The notes below the pieces were generated by a model. That model was not told where the DNA came from and made no database searches. It saw nothing but the letters and a program-made list of their open reading frames with translations. A stretch of DNA of 64,000 bases from Nocardia sp. NBC_00565 (GTDB taxonomy: Bacteria > Actinomycetota > Actinomycetes > Mycobacteriales > Mycobacteriaceae), in assembly GCF_036345915.1 (NCBI RefSeq), contig NZ_CP107785.1, positions 6,324,001 to 6,388,000 of the forward strand, written 5' to 3'. Of the stretch, positions 28,658-37,600 are shown piece by piece. The translations under genes were made by a program, and so were the position numbers. How positions within the stretch are numbered: the stretch's first letter is position 1; each line of letters starts with the position of its first letter.

Positions 28658-29305
28658 TTACGGCACGTATCGCCGCAACCGCCGGGCCGCGAATTCGCGG
28701 AAGTAGGACAGCTTCTCCTGCGGCACGAGCGAGGGCAGCAGGAAGTACCACGCCCGCTCCATGCGCGTCGCCATCTGATCGATCGAATCGGTGCCGACCG
28801 CCGTGATGTGCACGCCGGCGGTCATCTCCTGCAGCAGCAGACCGATCACCTCGGCGTGCAGGTCGGCCTCGAGATCGCCTTGGGCGATGGCACGCTCGGA
28901 TAGCAGACGGTAGGTATCGCCCCAGGTCTTGGCGATATTATCGCCTTGGGCGCCGCGGTAGTCGCCGATCTGATGGGTCAGCTTGAGCATCGCGCCGACC
29001 ATCGGATCGTTCATGGATAGGTCCGCGACGACATAGGTGATCCCGATACACGCCTCGAGCGCGGGTACTCTGGGATCGAAGAAGCCCTGACACGAACTGG
29101 TCAGGCGCTCGTTGCCCTGGTCGACCACGGCGCGCGCTAGCTCTTCCTTCGAACCGAAGTGAAAGTACAAGGCGCCCTTGGTCACGTTCGACTGCGCGAT
29201 GATCTCGCTCAGGCTCGCGTTCGCATATCCCAAGCGCAGAAAGACATCGGCAGCGCCCGCCAGAACGGAATCGCGGGTGATCTCCGCGCGCGCTTGCCTA
29301 GCCAT
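28658..29305 (-). CDS. TetR-family regulator, gamma-butyrolactone-receptor-like
   Basis: A 215-residue regulator. The DNA-binding head ITRDSVLAGAADVFLRLGYANASLSEIIAQSNVTKGALYFHFGSKEELARAVVDQ, read here in pieces, is strikingly like ArpA/ScbR receptors: ASLSEI, TKGALYFHFGSKEELA. Those repress their targets until a butyrolactone binds. The C-terminal ligand domain keeps the GVHITAVGTDSIDQMATR segment also seen in that group. No butyrolactone synthase (afsA-like) gene is in the window. Two abutting 18-bp direct repeats lie 31 bp upstream of its ATG and are candidate operators. This gene is additional to the M. tuberculosis order. Confidence 0.82.
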   Translation of the reverse strand: MARQARAEITRDSVLAGAADVFLRLGYANASLSEIIAQSNVTKGALYFHFGSKEELARAVVDQGNERLTSSCQGFFDPRVPALEACIGITYVVADLSMNDPMVGAMLKLTHQIGDYRGAQGDNIAKTWGDTYRLLSERAIAQGDLEADLHAEVIGLLLQEMTAGVHITAVGTDSIDQMATRMERAWYFLLPSLVPQEKLSYFREFAARRLRRYVP

Positions 29306-29335
29306 CAGATCCGCCTGTCATCCTTAAAACCAGCC

Positions 29336-29371
29336 ATCCTGAAGTAGACCGACATCCCGAAGTAGACCGAC
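29336..29371. repeat. Two abutting 18-bp direct repeats upstream of the TetR gene
   Basis: ATCCTGAAGTAGACCGAC (29336-29353) is followed immediately by ATCCCGAAGTAGACCGAC (29354-29371), differing at one base. A degenerate third unit starts at 29320 (ATCCTTAAAACCAGCC). Position and period suggest a tandem operator for the TetR gene that begins at 29305. Confidence 0.65.
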
Positions 29372-29486
29372 TTACCGCTCGAACAGCACCCTGAGGATGG
29401 GTGAACCGTACCACCAGGTGGGCGCCCGCCAGGGAATTCGAGCATTCGGACGGGCACACTGCGCAATTCACTGGCTACCAATGTGT

Positions 29487-30140
29487 TCAGTCCCCTGTAC
29501 CGGCGCGCCATTCCGAGCTGAGCCGCGGCTCGGCCTCCAGATGACTGAGCCCGTTCCAGCACAGGTTCACCAGGTGCGCCGCCACCACCTCTTTGGACGG
29601 TTTGCGCTCGTCGAGCCACCAGGTTGCTGCGGTCGACACCATGCCGACCAACGCCTGCGCGTACAGACCGGTCAGGCTGGTATCGAAGCCGCGGCGTTCG
29701 AAATCCCCGGCGAGGATGTGCGCGACCTGGTTGGTGGCCTCGTTGAGCAGGCTCGAGTAACGGCCCTCCGCAGTCGCGGCGGGCTGGTCGCGCACCAGGA
29801 TTCGGAATCCGTCGGTCCGTTCCTCGATATAGGTCAGCAGCGCGAGCGCGACCTGTTCGAGCCGGATCCTGGACCGATTCTGAGTCAGCGAGGAGGTGAT
29901 CATGTCCAGCAGCATCGACATCTCGCGGTCCACGACCACCGCGTAGAGCCCCTCTTTACCGCCGAAGTGTTCGTACACCACGGGTTTGGAGACCTGGGCC
30001 CGCTGTGCGATCTCCTCGATCGATGTCGCGTCGTATCCCCGCTCGGCGAACAACGCGCGACCGATCTCGATCAACTGCTGCCGCCGCTGGGTCCCTGTCA
30101 TTCGCGGCCGGGACACCCGCTGCGGCTCACCCGAAGACAC
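29487..30140 (-). CDS. TetR-family transcriptional regulator (Rv1019 position)
   Basis: A 217-residue regulator. The helix-turn-helix head is MTGTQRRQQLIEIGRALFAE, then TSIEEIAQRAQVSKPVVYEHFGGKEGLYAVVVD, a canonical TetR_N pattern. The C-terminal ligand domain is typical of a large TetR subgroup (ATNQVAHILAGDFERRGFD; ALVGMVSTAATWWLDER). The GTG at 30140 was chosen for the GAGGAGG upstream; longer alternatives include an ATG at 30176. It sits between mfd and glmU, as Rv1019 does. Targets are unknown. Confidence 0.85.
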   Translation of the reverse strand: MSSGEPQRVSRPRMTGTQRRQQLIEIGRALFAERGYDATSIEEIAQRAQVSKPVVYEHFGGKEGLYAVVVDREMSMLLDMITSSLTQNRSRIRLEQVALALLTYIEERTDGFRILVRDQPAATAEGRYSSLLNEATNQVAHILAGDFERRGFDTSLTGLYAQALVGMVSTAATWWLDERKPSKEVVAAHLVNLCWNGLSHLEAEPRLSSEWRAGTGD

Positions 30141-30443
30141 CAGCCCCGCCTCCTCGCAATGACAATCCGTTCGCATAACTGTTCCAGACAGCTTCGCGAG
30201 GTTCCCAGCCGCCCCGGCCAGCGGCTCTCGATGAGCTTCCCGACGCGGCAACTGATCTCGCGCGAACGTGGGTCACGCGCCGGGGACATCCGAGAATCGG
30301 CCCATCCGACGACCGTCGGACCGCAACCGCGGCCACACGGCTGCGAGGCTCGGCAAAGATTCGCGGGGAGGCGGGGCAGTGTGCGAAGATTCGTGCCGTG
30401 CCGTGGGCACAGCGGCGGGTTTCCCGATCCGCCGGTGTGACAA
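30141..30443. other. Divergent intergenic region before tRNA-Gln
   Basis: 303 bp separating the leftward TetR gene from the rightward tRNA. It must hold promoters for both. I see no coding frame with a ribosome-binding site and no clear operator palindrome. Confidence 0.35.
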
Positions 30444-30514
30444 TCCGCCGTAGTGTAATGGCAGCACCTCTGATTTTGGTTCAGATAGTTCAGGTTCGAG
30501 TCCTGGCGGCGGAG
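30444..30514 (+). tRNA. tRNA-Gln (anticodon TTG)
   Basis: A cloverleaf can be folded. The acceptor arms are TCCGCCG and CGGCGGA, with discriminator G. The D arm includes AGTGTAATGGCAG, the anticodon stem TCTGA/TCAGA encloses loop TTTTGGT with anticodon TTG, and the T loop is GTTCGAGTC. CCA is not encoded. It reads CAA codons. It lies about 90 bp before glmU. Confidence 0.95.
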
Positions 30515-30605
30515 CACACCGGCACGATGGCCTATCGTTGGCCCCGCACATCGCTGACCATCACGACGACAGCCCAGCACGATGACAGGCAGCCGAGGGA
30601 GATCC

Positions 30606-32096
30606 ATGCCACAGCAGACCGCCGTCGTCGTTCTCGCAGCCGGTGCCGGGACGCGAATGCGGTCGAAGACTCCTAAAGTACTGCATTCGCTGGCCGGTCG
30701 GAGCATGCTCGCGCACGCGCTGCATGCGGCGAACGAGATCGACCCCGCGTTCCTCATAACCGTGGTGGGACACGATAGGGAACAAGTCGGCGCCGCGGTC
30801 GCCGACGTCGCCACCGAACTCGGCCGCGAAATCATGACCGCGATCCAGGAAGAACAACTCGGCACCGGGCACGCGGTGCAGTGCGCGCTGGCCGCGGTTC
30901 CCGACGATTTCACCGGTGACCTGCTGGTCACCTCGGCCGATGTCCCGCTGCTGGACGGACACACCCTGTCCGCGCTACTGGACGAGCACCGCAGCTACGC
31001 CGACCGTTCGGCGGTCACGGTGCTGACCTTCGTTCCCGGGGACCCGAACGGCTACGGCCGCATCGTCCGCAATGCCGACCGCCAGGTCACCGAGATCGTC
31101 GAACATGCCGACGCCACCCCGGAGCAGTCGGCGATCACCGAGGTCAACTCGGGTGTCTACGCCTTCGACGCGGCGGTGCTGCGCACCATGATCGGACGCT
31201 TGTCCACCGCCAACGCCCAGCACGAGCTGTACCTGACCGACGTGCTGCGGCTGGCCCGCGAGGCCGGACATCCGGTGCACGGCGCGCGCCTGATCGACGC
31301 GGCCAAGGTCACCGGCGTCAACGACCGGGTGCAGATGTCGCAGGCGGCGCGCACCCTCAACCGCTACATCCTGGAGCGGCATATGCGCGCCGGGGTGACC
31401 ATCATCGACCCCGCCAGCACCTGGGTCGATGCCAGTGTGCGGATCGCCAGGGACGCCGAGATCCGGCCGGGGGTGCAGTTGCTCGGCGGCACCGTCATCG
31501 GCGAGGACGCGGTGATCGGGCCGGATTCCACGCTCACCGATGTCGTCGTCGGCGACGGCGCACGTGTTGTTCGCACCCACGGTGATCAGGCCGTGATCGG
31601 TCCCGGCGCGAATATCGGCCCCTTCAGCTATCTGCGGCCGGGCACCATCGTCGGCGATTCCGGGAAGCTCGGCGCATTCGTCGAAACCAAGAACGCATCC
31701 ATCGGCGCACACTCCAAGGTGCCGCACCTCACTTATGTCGGCGATGCCACCATCGGTGAGCACAGCAACATCGGCGCCTCGAGTGTTTTCGTCAATTACG
31801 ACGGTGTGAAAAAGCATCACACCGTTGTCGGCTCACATGTGCGCACCGGCAGCGACACCATGTTCGTCGCACCGGTGACGGTGGGTGACGGCGCGTATAC
31901 GGCGGCGGGTACTGTGCTGCGTAGAAGCGTTCCGCCGGGGGCACTCGCGGTTTCAGGCGGGCCACAAAAAAACATTGAGGGCTGGGTGCAGCGACACCGT
32001 CCAGGGACGGACGCGGCGCACGCGGCGGCGGAAGCCATCGCGGCCAAAGAGATGTCGGGTCAGGCAATCGAGCAAAAGGATGGCAATCAGCAGTGA
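30606..32096 (+). CDS. glmU: Bifunctional UDP-N-acetylglucosamine pyrophosphorylase/glucosamine-1-phosphate N-acetyltransferase
   Basis: A 496-residue cytosolic enzyme making UDP-GlcNAc for peptidoglycan. The N-terminal uridylyltransferase has [20 protein letters not shown] (GxGTRM and the catalytic Lys) and the Mg-binding TSADVPLL. The C-terminal left-handed beta-helix shows many hexapeptide repeats (for example [48 protein letters not shown]). The ATG at 30606 has GAGGGAGA upstream; another ATG at 30582 lacks one. It overlaps prs by 4 bp. Confidence 0.97.
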   Translation: MPQQTAVVVLAAGAGTRMRSKTPKVLHSLAGRSMLAHALHAANEIDPAFLITVVGHDREQVGAAVADVATELGREIMTAIQEEQLGTGHAVQCALAAVPDDFTGDLLVTSADVPLLDGHTLSALLDEHRSYADRSAVTVLTFVPGDPNGYGRIVRNADRQVTEIVEHADATPEQSAITEVNSGVYAFDAAVLRTMIGRLSTANAQHELYLTDVLRLAREAGHPVHGARLIDAAKVTGVNDRVQMSQAARTLNRYILERHMRAGVTIIDPASTWVDASVRIARDAEIRPGVQLLGGTVIGEDAVIGPDSTLTDVVVGDGARVVRTHGDQAVIGPGANIGPFSYLRPGTIVGDSGKLGAFVETKNASIGAHSKVPHLTYVGDATIGEHSNIGASSVFVNYDGVKKHHTVVGSHVRTGSDTMFVAPVTVGDGAYTAAGTVLRRSVPPGALAVSGGPQKNIEGWVQRHRPGTDAAHAAAEAIAAKEMSGQAIEQKDGNQQ

Positions 32097-33073
32097 CCGC
32101 GTCATGGATCGACAACCAGAAGAACTTGATGCTCTTCGCGGGACGCGCACATCCTGAGCTGGCCGAGCAGGTCGCCAAGGAACTCGACGTCCACGTCACC
32201 CCGCAGACCGCGCGCGACTTCGCCAACGGTGAAATCTTCGTCCGTTTCGAGGAATCCGTGCGCGGCTCGGATGCCTTTGTGCTGCAGAGCTTTCCGGCCC
32301 CGCTGAACCAGTGGCTGATGGAACAGCTCATCATGATCGACGCGCTCAAGCGCGGCTCGGCCAAGCGGATCACCGCGGTGCTGCCGTTCTACCCCTACGC
32401 CCGTCAGGACAAGAAGCACCGCGGCCGTGAGCCCATCTCCGCCCGCCTCGTCGCCGATCTGCTCAAGACCGCGGGCGCGGACCGCATCATCACCGTCGAC
32501 CTGCACACCGATCAGATCCAGGGCTTCTTCGACGGCCCGGTCGATCACATGCACGCCCAGCTGCAGCTGGCCGAGTACGTGCGCAACAACTACACCCTCG
32601 ACCACATCACCGTGGTCTCCCCCGACTCCGGTCGCGTGCGCGTCGCCGAGAAGTGGGCCGATTCGCTCGGCGGCTCCCCGCTGGCGTTCATCCACAAGAC
32701 CCGCGACCCGCTGGTGCCCAATCAGATCAAGGCCAACCGCGTGGTCGGTGCGGTCGAGGGCCGCACCTGCATCCTGATCGACGACATGATCGACACCGGT
32801 GGCACCATCGCCGGCGCGGTCAAGGTGCTCAAGGAGGCCGGTGCCGGTGACGTGGTCATCGCCGCGACACACGGCGTACTGAGCGATCCGGCCGCCGAGC
32901 GCCTGGCCAACTGTGGCGCCAAGGAGGTCGTGGTCACCAATACGCTGCCGATCAGCGAGGACAAGAAGTTCCCCCAGCTGACCGTGCTGTCGATCGCGCC
33001 GCTGCTGGCGCGCACCATCCGCGAGGTCTTCGAGAACGGTTCGGTCACCGGACTTTTCAACGGCAACGCTTGA
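32093..33073 (+). CDS. prs: Ribose-phosphate diphosphokinase (PRPP synthetase)
   Basis: A 326-residue enzyme that makes PRPP from ribose-5-phosphate and ATP for nucleotide, His, Trp and arabinan biosynthesis. Signatures include [24 protein letters not shown], with the class I ATP-binding loop, the divalent-metal site [18 protein letters not shown], the flexible-loop lysine-arginine region and the PRPP-binding [12 protein letters not shown]. The GTG start overlaps the glmU stop (GTGA), so the pair is translationally coupled. A strong terminator follows 16 bp downstream. Confidence 0.97.
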   Translation: MTASWIDNQKNLMLFAGRAHPELAEQVAKELDVHVTPQTARDFANGEIFVRFEESVRGSDAFVLQSFPAPLNQWLMEQLIMIDALKRGSAKRITAVLPFYPYARQDKKHRGREPISARLVADLLKTAGADRIITVDLHTDQIQGFFDGPVDHMHAQLQLAEYVRNNYTLDHITVVSPDSGRVRVAEKWADSLGGSPLAFIHKTRDPLVPNQIKANRVVGAVEGRTCILIDDMIDTGGTIAGAVKVLKEAGAGDVVIAATHGVLSDPAAERLANCGAKEVVVTNTLPISEDKKFPQLTVLSIAPLLARTIREVFENGSVTGLFNGNA

Positions 33074-33089
33074 TCACTGCTTATAGGAT

Positions 33090-33123
33090 ATGGCGGCTCG
33101 GATATTGTCCGGGCCGCCATTTT
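33090..33123 (+). terminator. Intrinsic terminator of glmU-prs
   Basis: A 13-bp stem (ATGGCGGCTCGGA with TCCGGGCCGCCAT, one wobble) encloses the 5-nt loop TATTG and is followed by TTT. It starts 16 bp after the prs stop. This is the clearest rho-independent terminator in the window. Confidence 0.85.
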
Positions 33124-33173
33124 CGTCTGGGTGTATACCCTCGAGGCGTCTGCAATGACATAGGGGGGACACC

Positions 33174-33767
33174 ATGACTACACCGCAGGATCCGGCACCG
33201 AATATCAATCTCGGGAAGTCACCGGAGCCGCCGCCGGTCGATCCGACGCAGGTCTGCCAACCGCAGGACGGCGCGGACGCGACCAAGGTCTGGGCGCCCG
33301 ATAGTGCGCCCGGTGTCGATCCGACGCCGGCTTATCAACCGGGACAACCGTTTCCGGGCAGTGCCGCGCCCCCGTACACCCCACCTGCGGGCTACCCGCA
33401 GCCGACCGTCTACCCGCAGCCCGTCTACCCGCCGCAGCCGGGTCCCTATGGTGCGCAGCCCGGATACCCGCCACCCGGCGGATACCCCGGGTATCCGTAC
33501 CAGCCTTACACTCCGCCACAGCAATCCGATGTCCCGATCTTCTCGATCATCAGCTTCTCCTGCCTCGCGGCGACCGCGCTGTCGGTGGTGATGTTCTGCG
33601 GGTTGCCCATCGTGATCACCGGACCGGCGGGCATCGTGCTCGGCATCATCGGACACAACAAGGGCGAATCCCTCGGCAAGTGGGCGGCCATCGCCAACGG
33701 CGTGGTGCTGGCCCTCGCGATCGTCCTGGTCATCGCCTTCATCGGATTCCTCGGAGCTTTCAGCTGA
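33174..33767 (+). CDS. DUF4190 domain membrane protein with proline-rich N-terminus
   Basis: A 197-residue protein. Residues 1-120 are a Pro/Tyr/Gln/Gly-rich, probably disordered cytoplasmic arm with repeats such as GYPQPTVYPQPVYPPQPG. The C-terminal part has two membrane helices with the DUF4190 core FCGLPIVITGPAGIVLGIIG and HNKGESLGKWAAI between them. Function is unknown; such proteins are common in actinobacteria. It shares the core, including about 30 identical bases, with the gene at 34135, which points to duplication. ATG follows a GGGGGG stretch. Confidence 0.72.
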   Translation: MTTPQDPAPNINLGKSPEPPPVDPTQVCQPQDGADATKVWAPDSAPGVDPTPAYQPGQPFPGSAAPPYTPPAGYPQPTVYPQPVYPPQPGPYGAQPGYPPPGGYPGYPYQPYTPPQQSDVPIFSIISFSCLAATALSVVMFCGLPIVITGPAGIVLGIIGHNKGESLGKWAAIANGVVLALAIVLVIAFIGFLGAFS

Positions 33768-33837
33768 ATCCAGGCGGATCGCCGCCGGGAGGGGTCGGAT
33801 CCCGTTTGCCGCCGAGGTCCAGGGGGATACTGAGGAT

Positions 33838-34098
33838 ATGGACCGCGACCCACTGGACATGGACATGGGGGACGACAAGCAGGCGGACGATATCCGCGCA
33901 TATGCGCGCAATGTCGAGGATCCGCCCGATGACCTGGAGATTCGCTATCGCGAGGGCGAGGATGACGGCAGGCTCGGCATCGCCGATGAACTCGCACAGG
34001 AGTGGACCCCGAGAGAGCAGGCCGCCGAACTCGCCGAGGAGGACGAGCGGCCCGCTGAGGTCGCCGCGATGGAGATCGTCGACGATACGGATCTGTAG
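33838..34098 (+). CDS. Small acidic hypothetical protein
   Basis: An 86-residue, strongly acidic protein (rich in Asp and Glu) beginning MDRDPLDMDMGDD and ending EVAAMEIVDDTDL. It has no signal peptide or membrane helix. The C-terminal AEVAAMEIVDD weakly resembles the end of actinobacterial DUF5709 proteins. I do not assign a function. It lies between the two DUF4190 genes, 70 bp after the first and 36 bp before the second, so the three may be co-transcribed. Confidence 0.55.
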   Translation: MDRDPLDMDMGDDKQADDIRAYARNVEDPPDDLEIRYREGEDDGRLGIADELAQEWTPREQAAELAEEDERPAEVAAMEIVDDTDL

Positions 34099-34134
34099 TG
34101 CGCACCCCGCAGCCGCCGACGTGAGGAGAGTTCG

Positions 34135-34866
34135 ATGACCACTCCGCAGCATCCCGAGCGGGGCGATGCGGTGCCCGAGAAACCGGACGACGAGAAATCC
34201 CCCGCCGAGCCGCTGGAATCCGCGGGCACGGATTGGGCCACACCGGCTGCCGGCGAGCCCTGGGAATCAGCGCCCGTCGAACCGGCCGCACCGCTACCGG
34301 CCGGGCCCGCCGCACCGGATATCGACGCACAGCCATCGGGCGCGGAACCGGCCGCACCGACGCCGGCCGAGCGCGCGGCCGCCGAGACCGCACCCGATCT
34401 CGTGGCACAGCCGCAGCCGTGGAACGCCGGTGACCAGCAGCAGGCGCAACCCTCGGGCACACCGAACCAATCTCGGGCGCAACCAGAACCGTGGCACCCC
34501 GCGGCGGGAGCACAGTACGAGCGGCAGCCCTACCCGCCGGGCGCCGTCTACCCGCCCATCACCGACAAAACACCGGAATCCCCGTACGGCGGCTATCCTC
34601 CCTACACCCCGCAGCCCTACAGCACACCCGAACCGAGATCCGGCACCCAAACCCTGTCGATCATCGCCTTCGTCTGCGCGGGCATCTCATTGCTGTTCTG
34701 TCCCTACCTGTTCGGCCCGGCCGGCATCATTCTCGGCCTCATCGCCCACAACAAGGGCGAATCCCTCGGCAAGTGGGCCGCCATCGTCTCCGCACTCACC
34801 CTGATCATCGGACTCATCCTCGCCTACGCGGTCTTCAGCGGCAGCATGATCCCCGACTCCAACTGA
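34135..34866 (+). CDS. DUF4190 domain membrane protein, paralogue
   Basis: A 243-residue protein with a longer proline/alanine-rich N-terminus (residues 1-165) and a C-terminal pair of membrane helices. The shared core is LFGPAGIILGLIAHNKGES followed by LGKWAAIVSALTLIIG. The start ATG has GAGGAGA upstream. Sequence shared with the 33174 gene covers the region between the helices at both protein and DNA level. Function is unknown. Confidence 0.72.
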   Translation: MTTPQHPERGDAVPEKPDDEKSPAEPLESAGTDWATPAAGEPWESAPVEPAAPLPAGPAAPDIDAQPSGAEPAAPTPAERAAAETAPDLVAQPQPWNAGDQQQAQPSGTPNQSRAQPEPWHPAAGAQYERQPYPPGAVYPPITDKTPESPYGGYPPYTPQPYSTPEPRSGTQTLSIIAFVCAGISLLFCPYLFGPAGIILGLIAHNKGESLGKWAAIVSALTLIIGLILAYAVFSGSMIPDSN

Positions 34867-34926
34867 CCGCGCTCGAACGGATGGGCGAGGTCGCGATACC
34901 GCAGGCTGACGTCGTAGCGTGTTGCC

Positions 34927-35003
34927 ATGAGCGAACGCAGTGAGCGAATCATGTCGCAGCGTCCACGGCGAATGCGGGAGCCGAGCGCTAGCGAGGCGCA
35001 CGC
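34927..35003 (+). repeat. Dispersed start-proximal repeat, copy 1
   Basis: A 77-bp segment opens with ATGAGCGAACGCAGTGAGCG and ends with GCTAGCGAGGCGCACGC, directly abutting the ATG of the DUF2461 gene. The same two blocks, about the same distance apart, occur before metG (61247-61326). The middle is not conserved. In neither copy is the first ATG in frame with the downstream gene. Confidence 0.65.
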
Positions 35004-35648
35004 ATGAGTCGATTCGGTGGATTCCCGCTGGCGGGGCTGGACTTCTATGAGGATCTCGAGGCCGATAACTCGAAGGCCTTCTGGAGCGCGCACAAGGATG
35101 TGTACGAGACGGCGGTCAAGGCGCCGATGGTCGCGCTGACCGCGGAGTTGGAGGCCGACTTCGGCACCGCGAAGATCTTCCGGCCGTACCGGGATGTGCG
35201 TTTCTCCAAGGACAAGGTGCCCTATAAGACGGCACAGGGCGCGGTGGTCAGCGTCGCGCCGGGCACGGGCTGGTATGTGCAGATCAACGCGGCGGGACTG
35301 TTCGTGGGCGGCGGGTTCTACGCGGGCTCCCCCGCGCAGGTCGCCCAGCTGCGCAGCACCATCGATGACGATGTGCGCGGCGCGGAGCTGGAGGCGATTC
35401 TGGCGAAGCTCACCAAGGCGGGGTTCACGATCAGTGGGGACAAGCTGAAAACCAAACCGAAGGGCTACGAGGCGGATCACCCGCGCATCGATCTCCTGCG
35501 GCACAAATCGCTTACGTGCAGTAAGGAATTCGGTGCGCCGGCCTGGCTGGACAAACCGCGGACCGCGAAGGAGGTCCGCACCGCCTGGGAGACGATGCGG
35601 CCCTTCATCGACTGGCTGGCCGCGGTGGTCGGCGGCGGGCCCGCCTAG
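35004..35648 (+). CDS. DUF2461 family protein
   Basis: A 214-residue soluble protein with the DUF2461 pattern. It starts FGGFPLAGLDFYEDLEADNSKAFW (conserved F-Y-x-L-x-x-N-N/S-x-x-W block), then FRPYRDVRFSKDKVPYKTAQGA, YVQINAAGLFVGGGFY and RIDLLRHKSLTCSKEFG. The family is widespread but its activity is not established. The start lies directly after a dispersed repeat that contains another ATG. It converges on egtD with 2 bp between the stop codons. Confidence 0.85.
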   Translation: MSRFGGFPLAGLDFYEDLEADNSKAFWSAHKDVYETAVKAPMVALTAELEADFGTAKIFRPYRDVRFSKDKVPYKTAQGAVVSVAPGTGWYVQINAAGLFVGGGFYAGSPAQVAQLRSTIDDDVRGAELEAILAKLTKAGFTISGDKLKTKPKGYEADHPRIDLLRHKSLTCSKEFGAPAWLDKPRTAKEVRTAWETMRPFIDWLAAVVGGGPA

Positions 35649-35650
35649 TC

Positions 35651-36622
35651 CTAGCCGCGCGCGGCCAGTACCAGGGCGAAGCGGTTGTCGGGATCGGTCC
35701 AGACCTCTTCGGTCTTGAAACCGGTGGCGGCCAGTTCGGCATCCAGCCCGTCGATGCGGAACTTGGCGGAGATCTCGGTGCGCATCTGCTCGCCCCGCGC
35801 GAAGTGCACGGTGAGATCCAGGTCGCGAACCGTCACGGTCATCTCTTCGGTAGCCTCCAAGCGCATTTCGATCCACTCGCGCTCGGCATCCCATTTGGCG
35901 ACGTGCGCGAACTTGTCCGGTTCGAAATCGGCGTCGAGCCGACTGTTCAACACGTGCAACACATTTCGGTTGAACTCGGCGGTGACACCGGCCGCGTCGT
36001 CATAGGCGGGGACCAGCACCGCCGGGTCGATGACCAAGCCGGCGCCGAGCAGCAATTGCTCGCCCGGTTCCAGCACTTCGAAAATGCTGGACAGGAATTC
36101 GGCCCGCTCATCCGGGACCAGGTTGCCGATGGTGCCGCCGAGGAAGGCGATCATGCGCCGGCCTCCACCCGGCAGGTTGCGCAGGGTGTCGGTGAAATCG
36201 CTGACCACCCCGTGCACCGCGAGTGTCGGGAATTCGGCGGCGATCTCGTCAGCGGCGGCCCGCAGCGCCGAGGACGAGACATCCTGCGGAACATAGGTTT
36301 TCAGCGGTCCTCCCGCGATCAGTGCGGAGAGCAGCAGCCTGGTCTTGGCGGCCGAACCCGAGCCGAGTTCGACCAGGACCTCGGCCTGTGCGGTGCGGGC
36401 GATCTCGCCGACGACCCGCTCCAGCAGCGCGCGTTCGGTGCGGGTCGGATAGTACTCGGGGAGTTCGGTGATCTGCTCGAACAATTCACTGCCGCGGGCG
36501 TCGTAGAACCACTTGGGTGGCAACCACTTCGGATCCGCGGTGAGACCGAGCCCGGCATCCGTCCGCAACGCCGAGGTGAGGTCGTCATCGGATAGGTGGA
36601 TCTCCAGCGTCGGAGCGGTCAT
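35651..36622 (-). CDS. egtD: L-histidine N-alpha-methyltransferase EgtD
   Basis: A 323-residue SAM-dependent methyltransferase that trimethylates histidine to hercynine, the first committed ergothioneine step. Signatures include WFYDARGSELFEQITELPEYYPTRTE, seen in parts as FYDARGSELFEQIT and PEYYPTRTE, and the SAM motif VELGSGSAAKTRLLL. It also has the segment MIAFLGGTIGNLVPDERAEFL and FNRNVLHVLNSRLDADF. The ATG at 36622 overlaps the egtC stop as ATGA. The longer open frame upstream only shadows egtC. Length matches mycobacterial EgtD (about 321). Confidence 0.96.
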   Translation of the reverse strand: MTAPTLEIHLSDDDLTSALRTDAGLGLTADPKWLPPKWFYDARGSELFEQITELPEYYPTRTERALLERVVGEIARTAQAEVLVELGSGSAAKTRLLLSALIAGGPLKTYVPQDVSSSALRAAADEIAAEFPTLAVHGVVSDFTDTLRNLPGGGRRMIAFLGGTIGNLVPDERAEFLSSIFEVLEPGEQLLLGAGLVIDPAVLVPAYDDAAGVTAEFNRNVLHVLNSRLDADFEPDKFAHVAKWDAEREWIEMRLEATEEMTVTVRDLDLTVHFARGEQMRTEISAKFRIDGLDAELAATGFKTEEVWTDPDNRFALVLAARG

Positions 36623-37458
36623 AACAGCGAGCCTTTCGTGCTTGGAACAGCGAGCAAAGGTGTCACGGAGAGCGCACCGGGGCGGGCGCTGACCAGCTGG
36701 CGATCCGGAATCGGCTGCCAGCGGGGGTCGTCGTCGAAGGGTTCGGAGGAAAGGATGGCGAAATCGTCGGTGACCAGCGCGGATAGCGAGTGGTACCCGG
36801 TGGTCGCCCACAGCTGTTGGCCGTCGCCGAGTAGGAAATTCAGTCTGGCGTCCGGGGCTCGGTCCAGGATCGCGGCGACGAGCAGACTCAAGGCCGCCGG
36901 GGCCGCCGCCCACGAACCGTCCGGTGCGCCGGTGGACAGCAGGCCGCGCAGGATGACCCAGAGCGTTGCCGAATCGGTCGCGGATTCGGTCTCCAGCAAC
37001 CGCATCGGCTCGAACAGCTGACCCGCGCCGAGTTCGGTTGCGGTGGAGCCGAATTCCTCGGCCACCGCACCGAGCGTGCGGCGCCAGTCGGGCACCACGC
37101 CGTTGTGACTGAACGCCCAGCGGCCATCGGTGAACGGCGCGCAGGCATTCCGCTCGACCGGCATGCCCACGGTGGCCGACCTGATCGAGGCCAGCACCGC
37201 CCACGATTCCAATTGCGGGAGAACCTCTTCCACCGCCGGATCGGTCCAGATGGGTGCGGGATTGCGGTACCGGCTGACGGTCACCGAATCGTCATCGGCA
37301 TCCCGCCACCAGGCCACACCGAACCCGTCGGCATTGATCGTCCCACCGCCCCGCATATCCCGTGGCGCCCACGCCTGCGTCCGCAGCGAATGCGACCCGA
37401 GCGTCAGCATGTCACCCACCCGCACTTGCGGGCCGAGGTAACCGAGGTGTCGGCACAT
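36619..37458 (-). CDS. egtC: Ergothioneine amidohydrolase EgtC
   Basis: A 279-residue class II glutamine amidotransferase-type hydrolase. The N-terminal nucleophile Cys2 is in MCRHLGYLG, and typical blocks follow: NADGFGVAWW, WAVLASIRSATVGMPVERNACAPFTDGRWAFSHNG (in parts) and LGAGQLFEP. EgtC removes the gamma-glutamyl group from the hercynyl-cysteine sulfoxide conjugate. The gene lies 142 bp after egtB and overlaps egtD by 4 bp. Confidence 0.94.
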   Translation of the reverse strand: MCRHLGYLGPQVRVGDMLTLGSHSLRTQAWAPRDMRGGGTINADGFGVAWWRDADDDSVTVSRYRNPAPIWTDPAVEEVLPQLESWAVLASIRSATVGMPVERNACAPFTDGRWAFSHNGVVPDWRRTLGAVAEEFGSTATELGAGQLFEPMRLLETESATDSATLWVILRGLLSTGAPDGSWAAAPAALSLLVAAILDRAPDARLNFLLGDGQQLWATTGYHSLSALVTDDFAILSSEPFDDDPRWQPIPDRQLVSARPGALSVTPLLAVPSTKGSLL

Positions 37459-37600
37459 CAGCGTTCACCTCCCGCGGCCATGGGTCGTCGCGCCGCGACA
37501 CTCCCTCGCCTACGGGCCGGATTCCCATGCAGCACTGCGGCACTCGCCCGCACTGCGGCGTCACGAGTCCGGTCGGGACTCGCACTCATCGCCGTGCCGC

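Noticed and set aside
26052..28806. Long plus-strand open frames opposite mfd (e.g. 27052-28806)
   Set aside because: They are Arg/Gly/His-rich antisense frames typical of high-GC DNA and show no family motifs, whereas mfd on the other strand is certain.
28658..29305. Butyrolactone biosynthesis locus around the receptor-like TetR
   Set aside because: No afsA-like synthase or reductase gene is present nearby; neighbours are mfd, a second TetR and tRNA-Gln.
35651..37204. A 517-residue EgtD with a long N-terminal extension
   Set aside because: The extra residues are the antisense-like shadow of egtC; the ATG at 36622 gives the normal family length.
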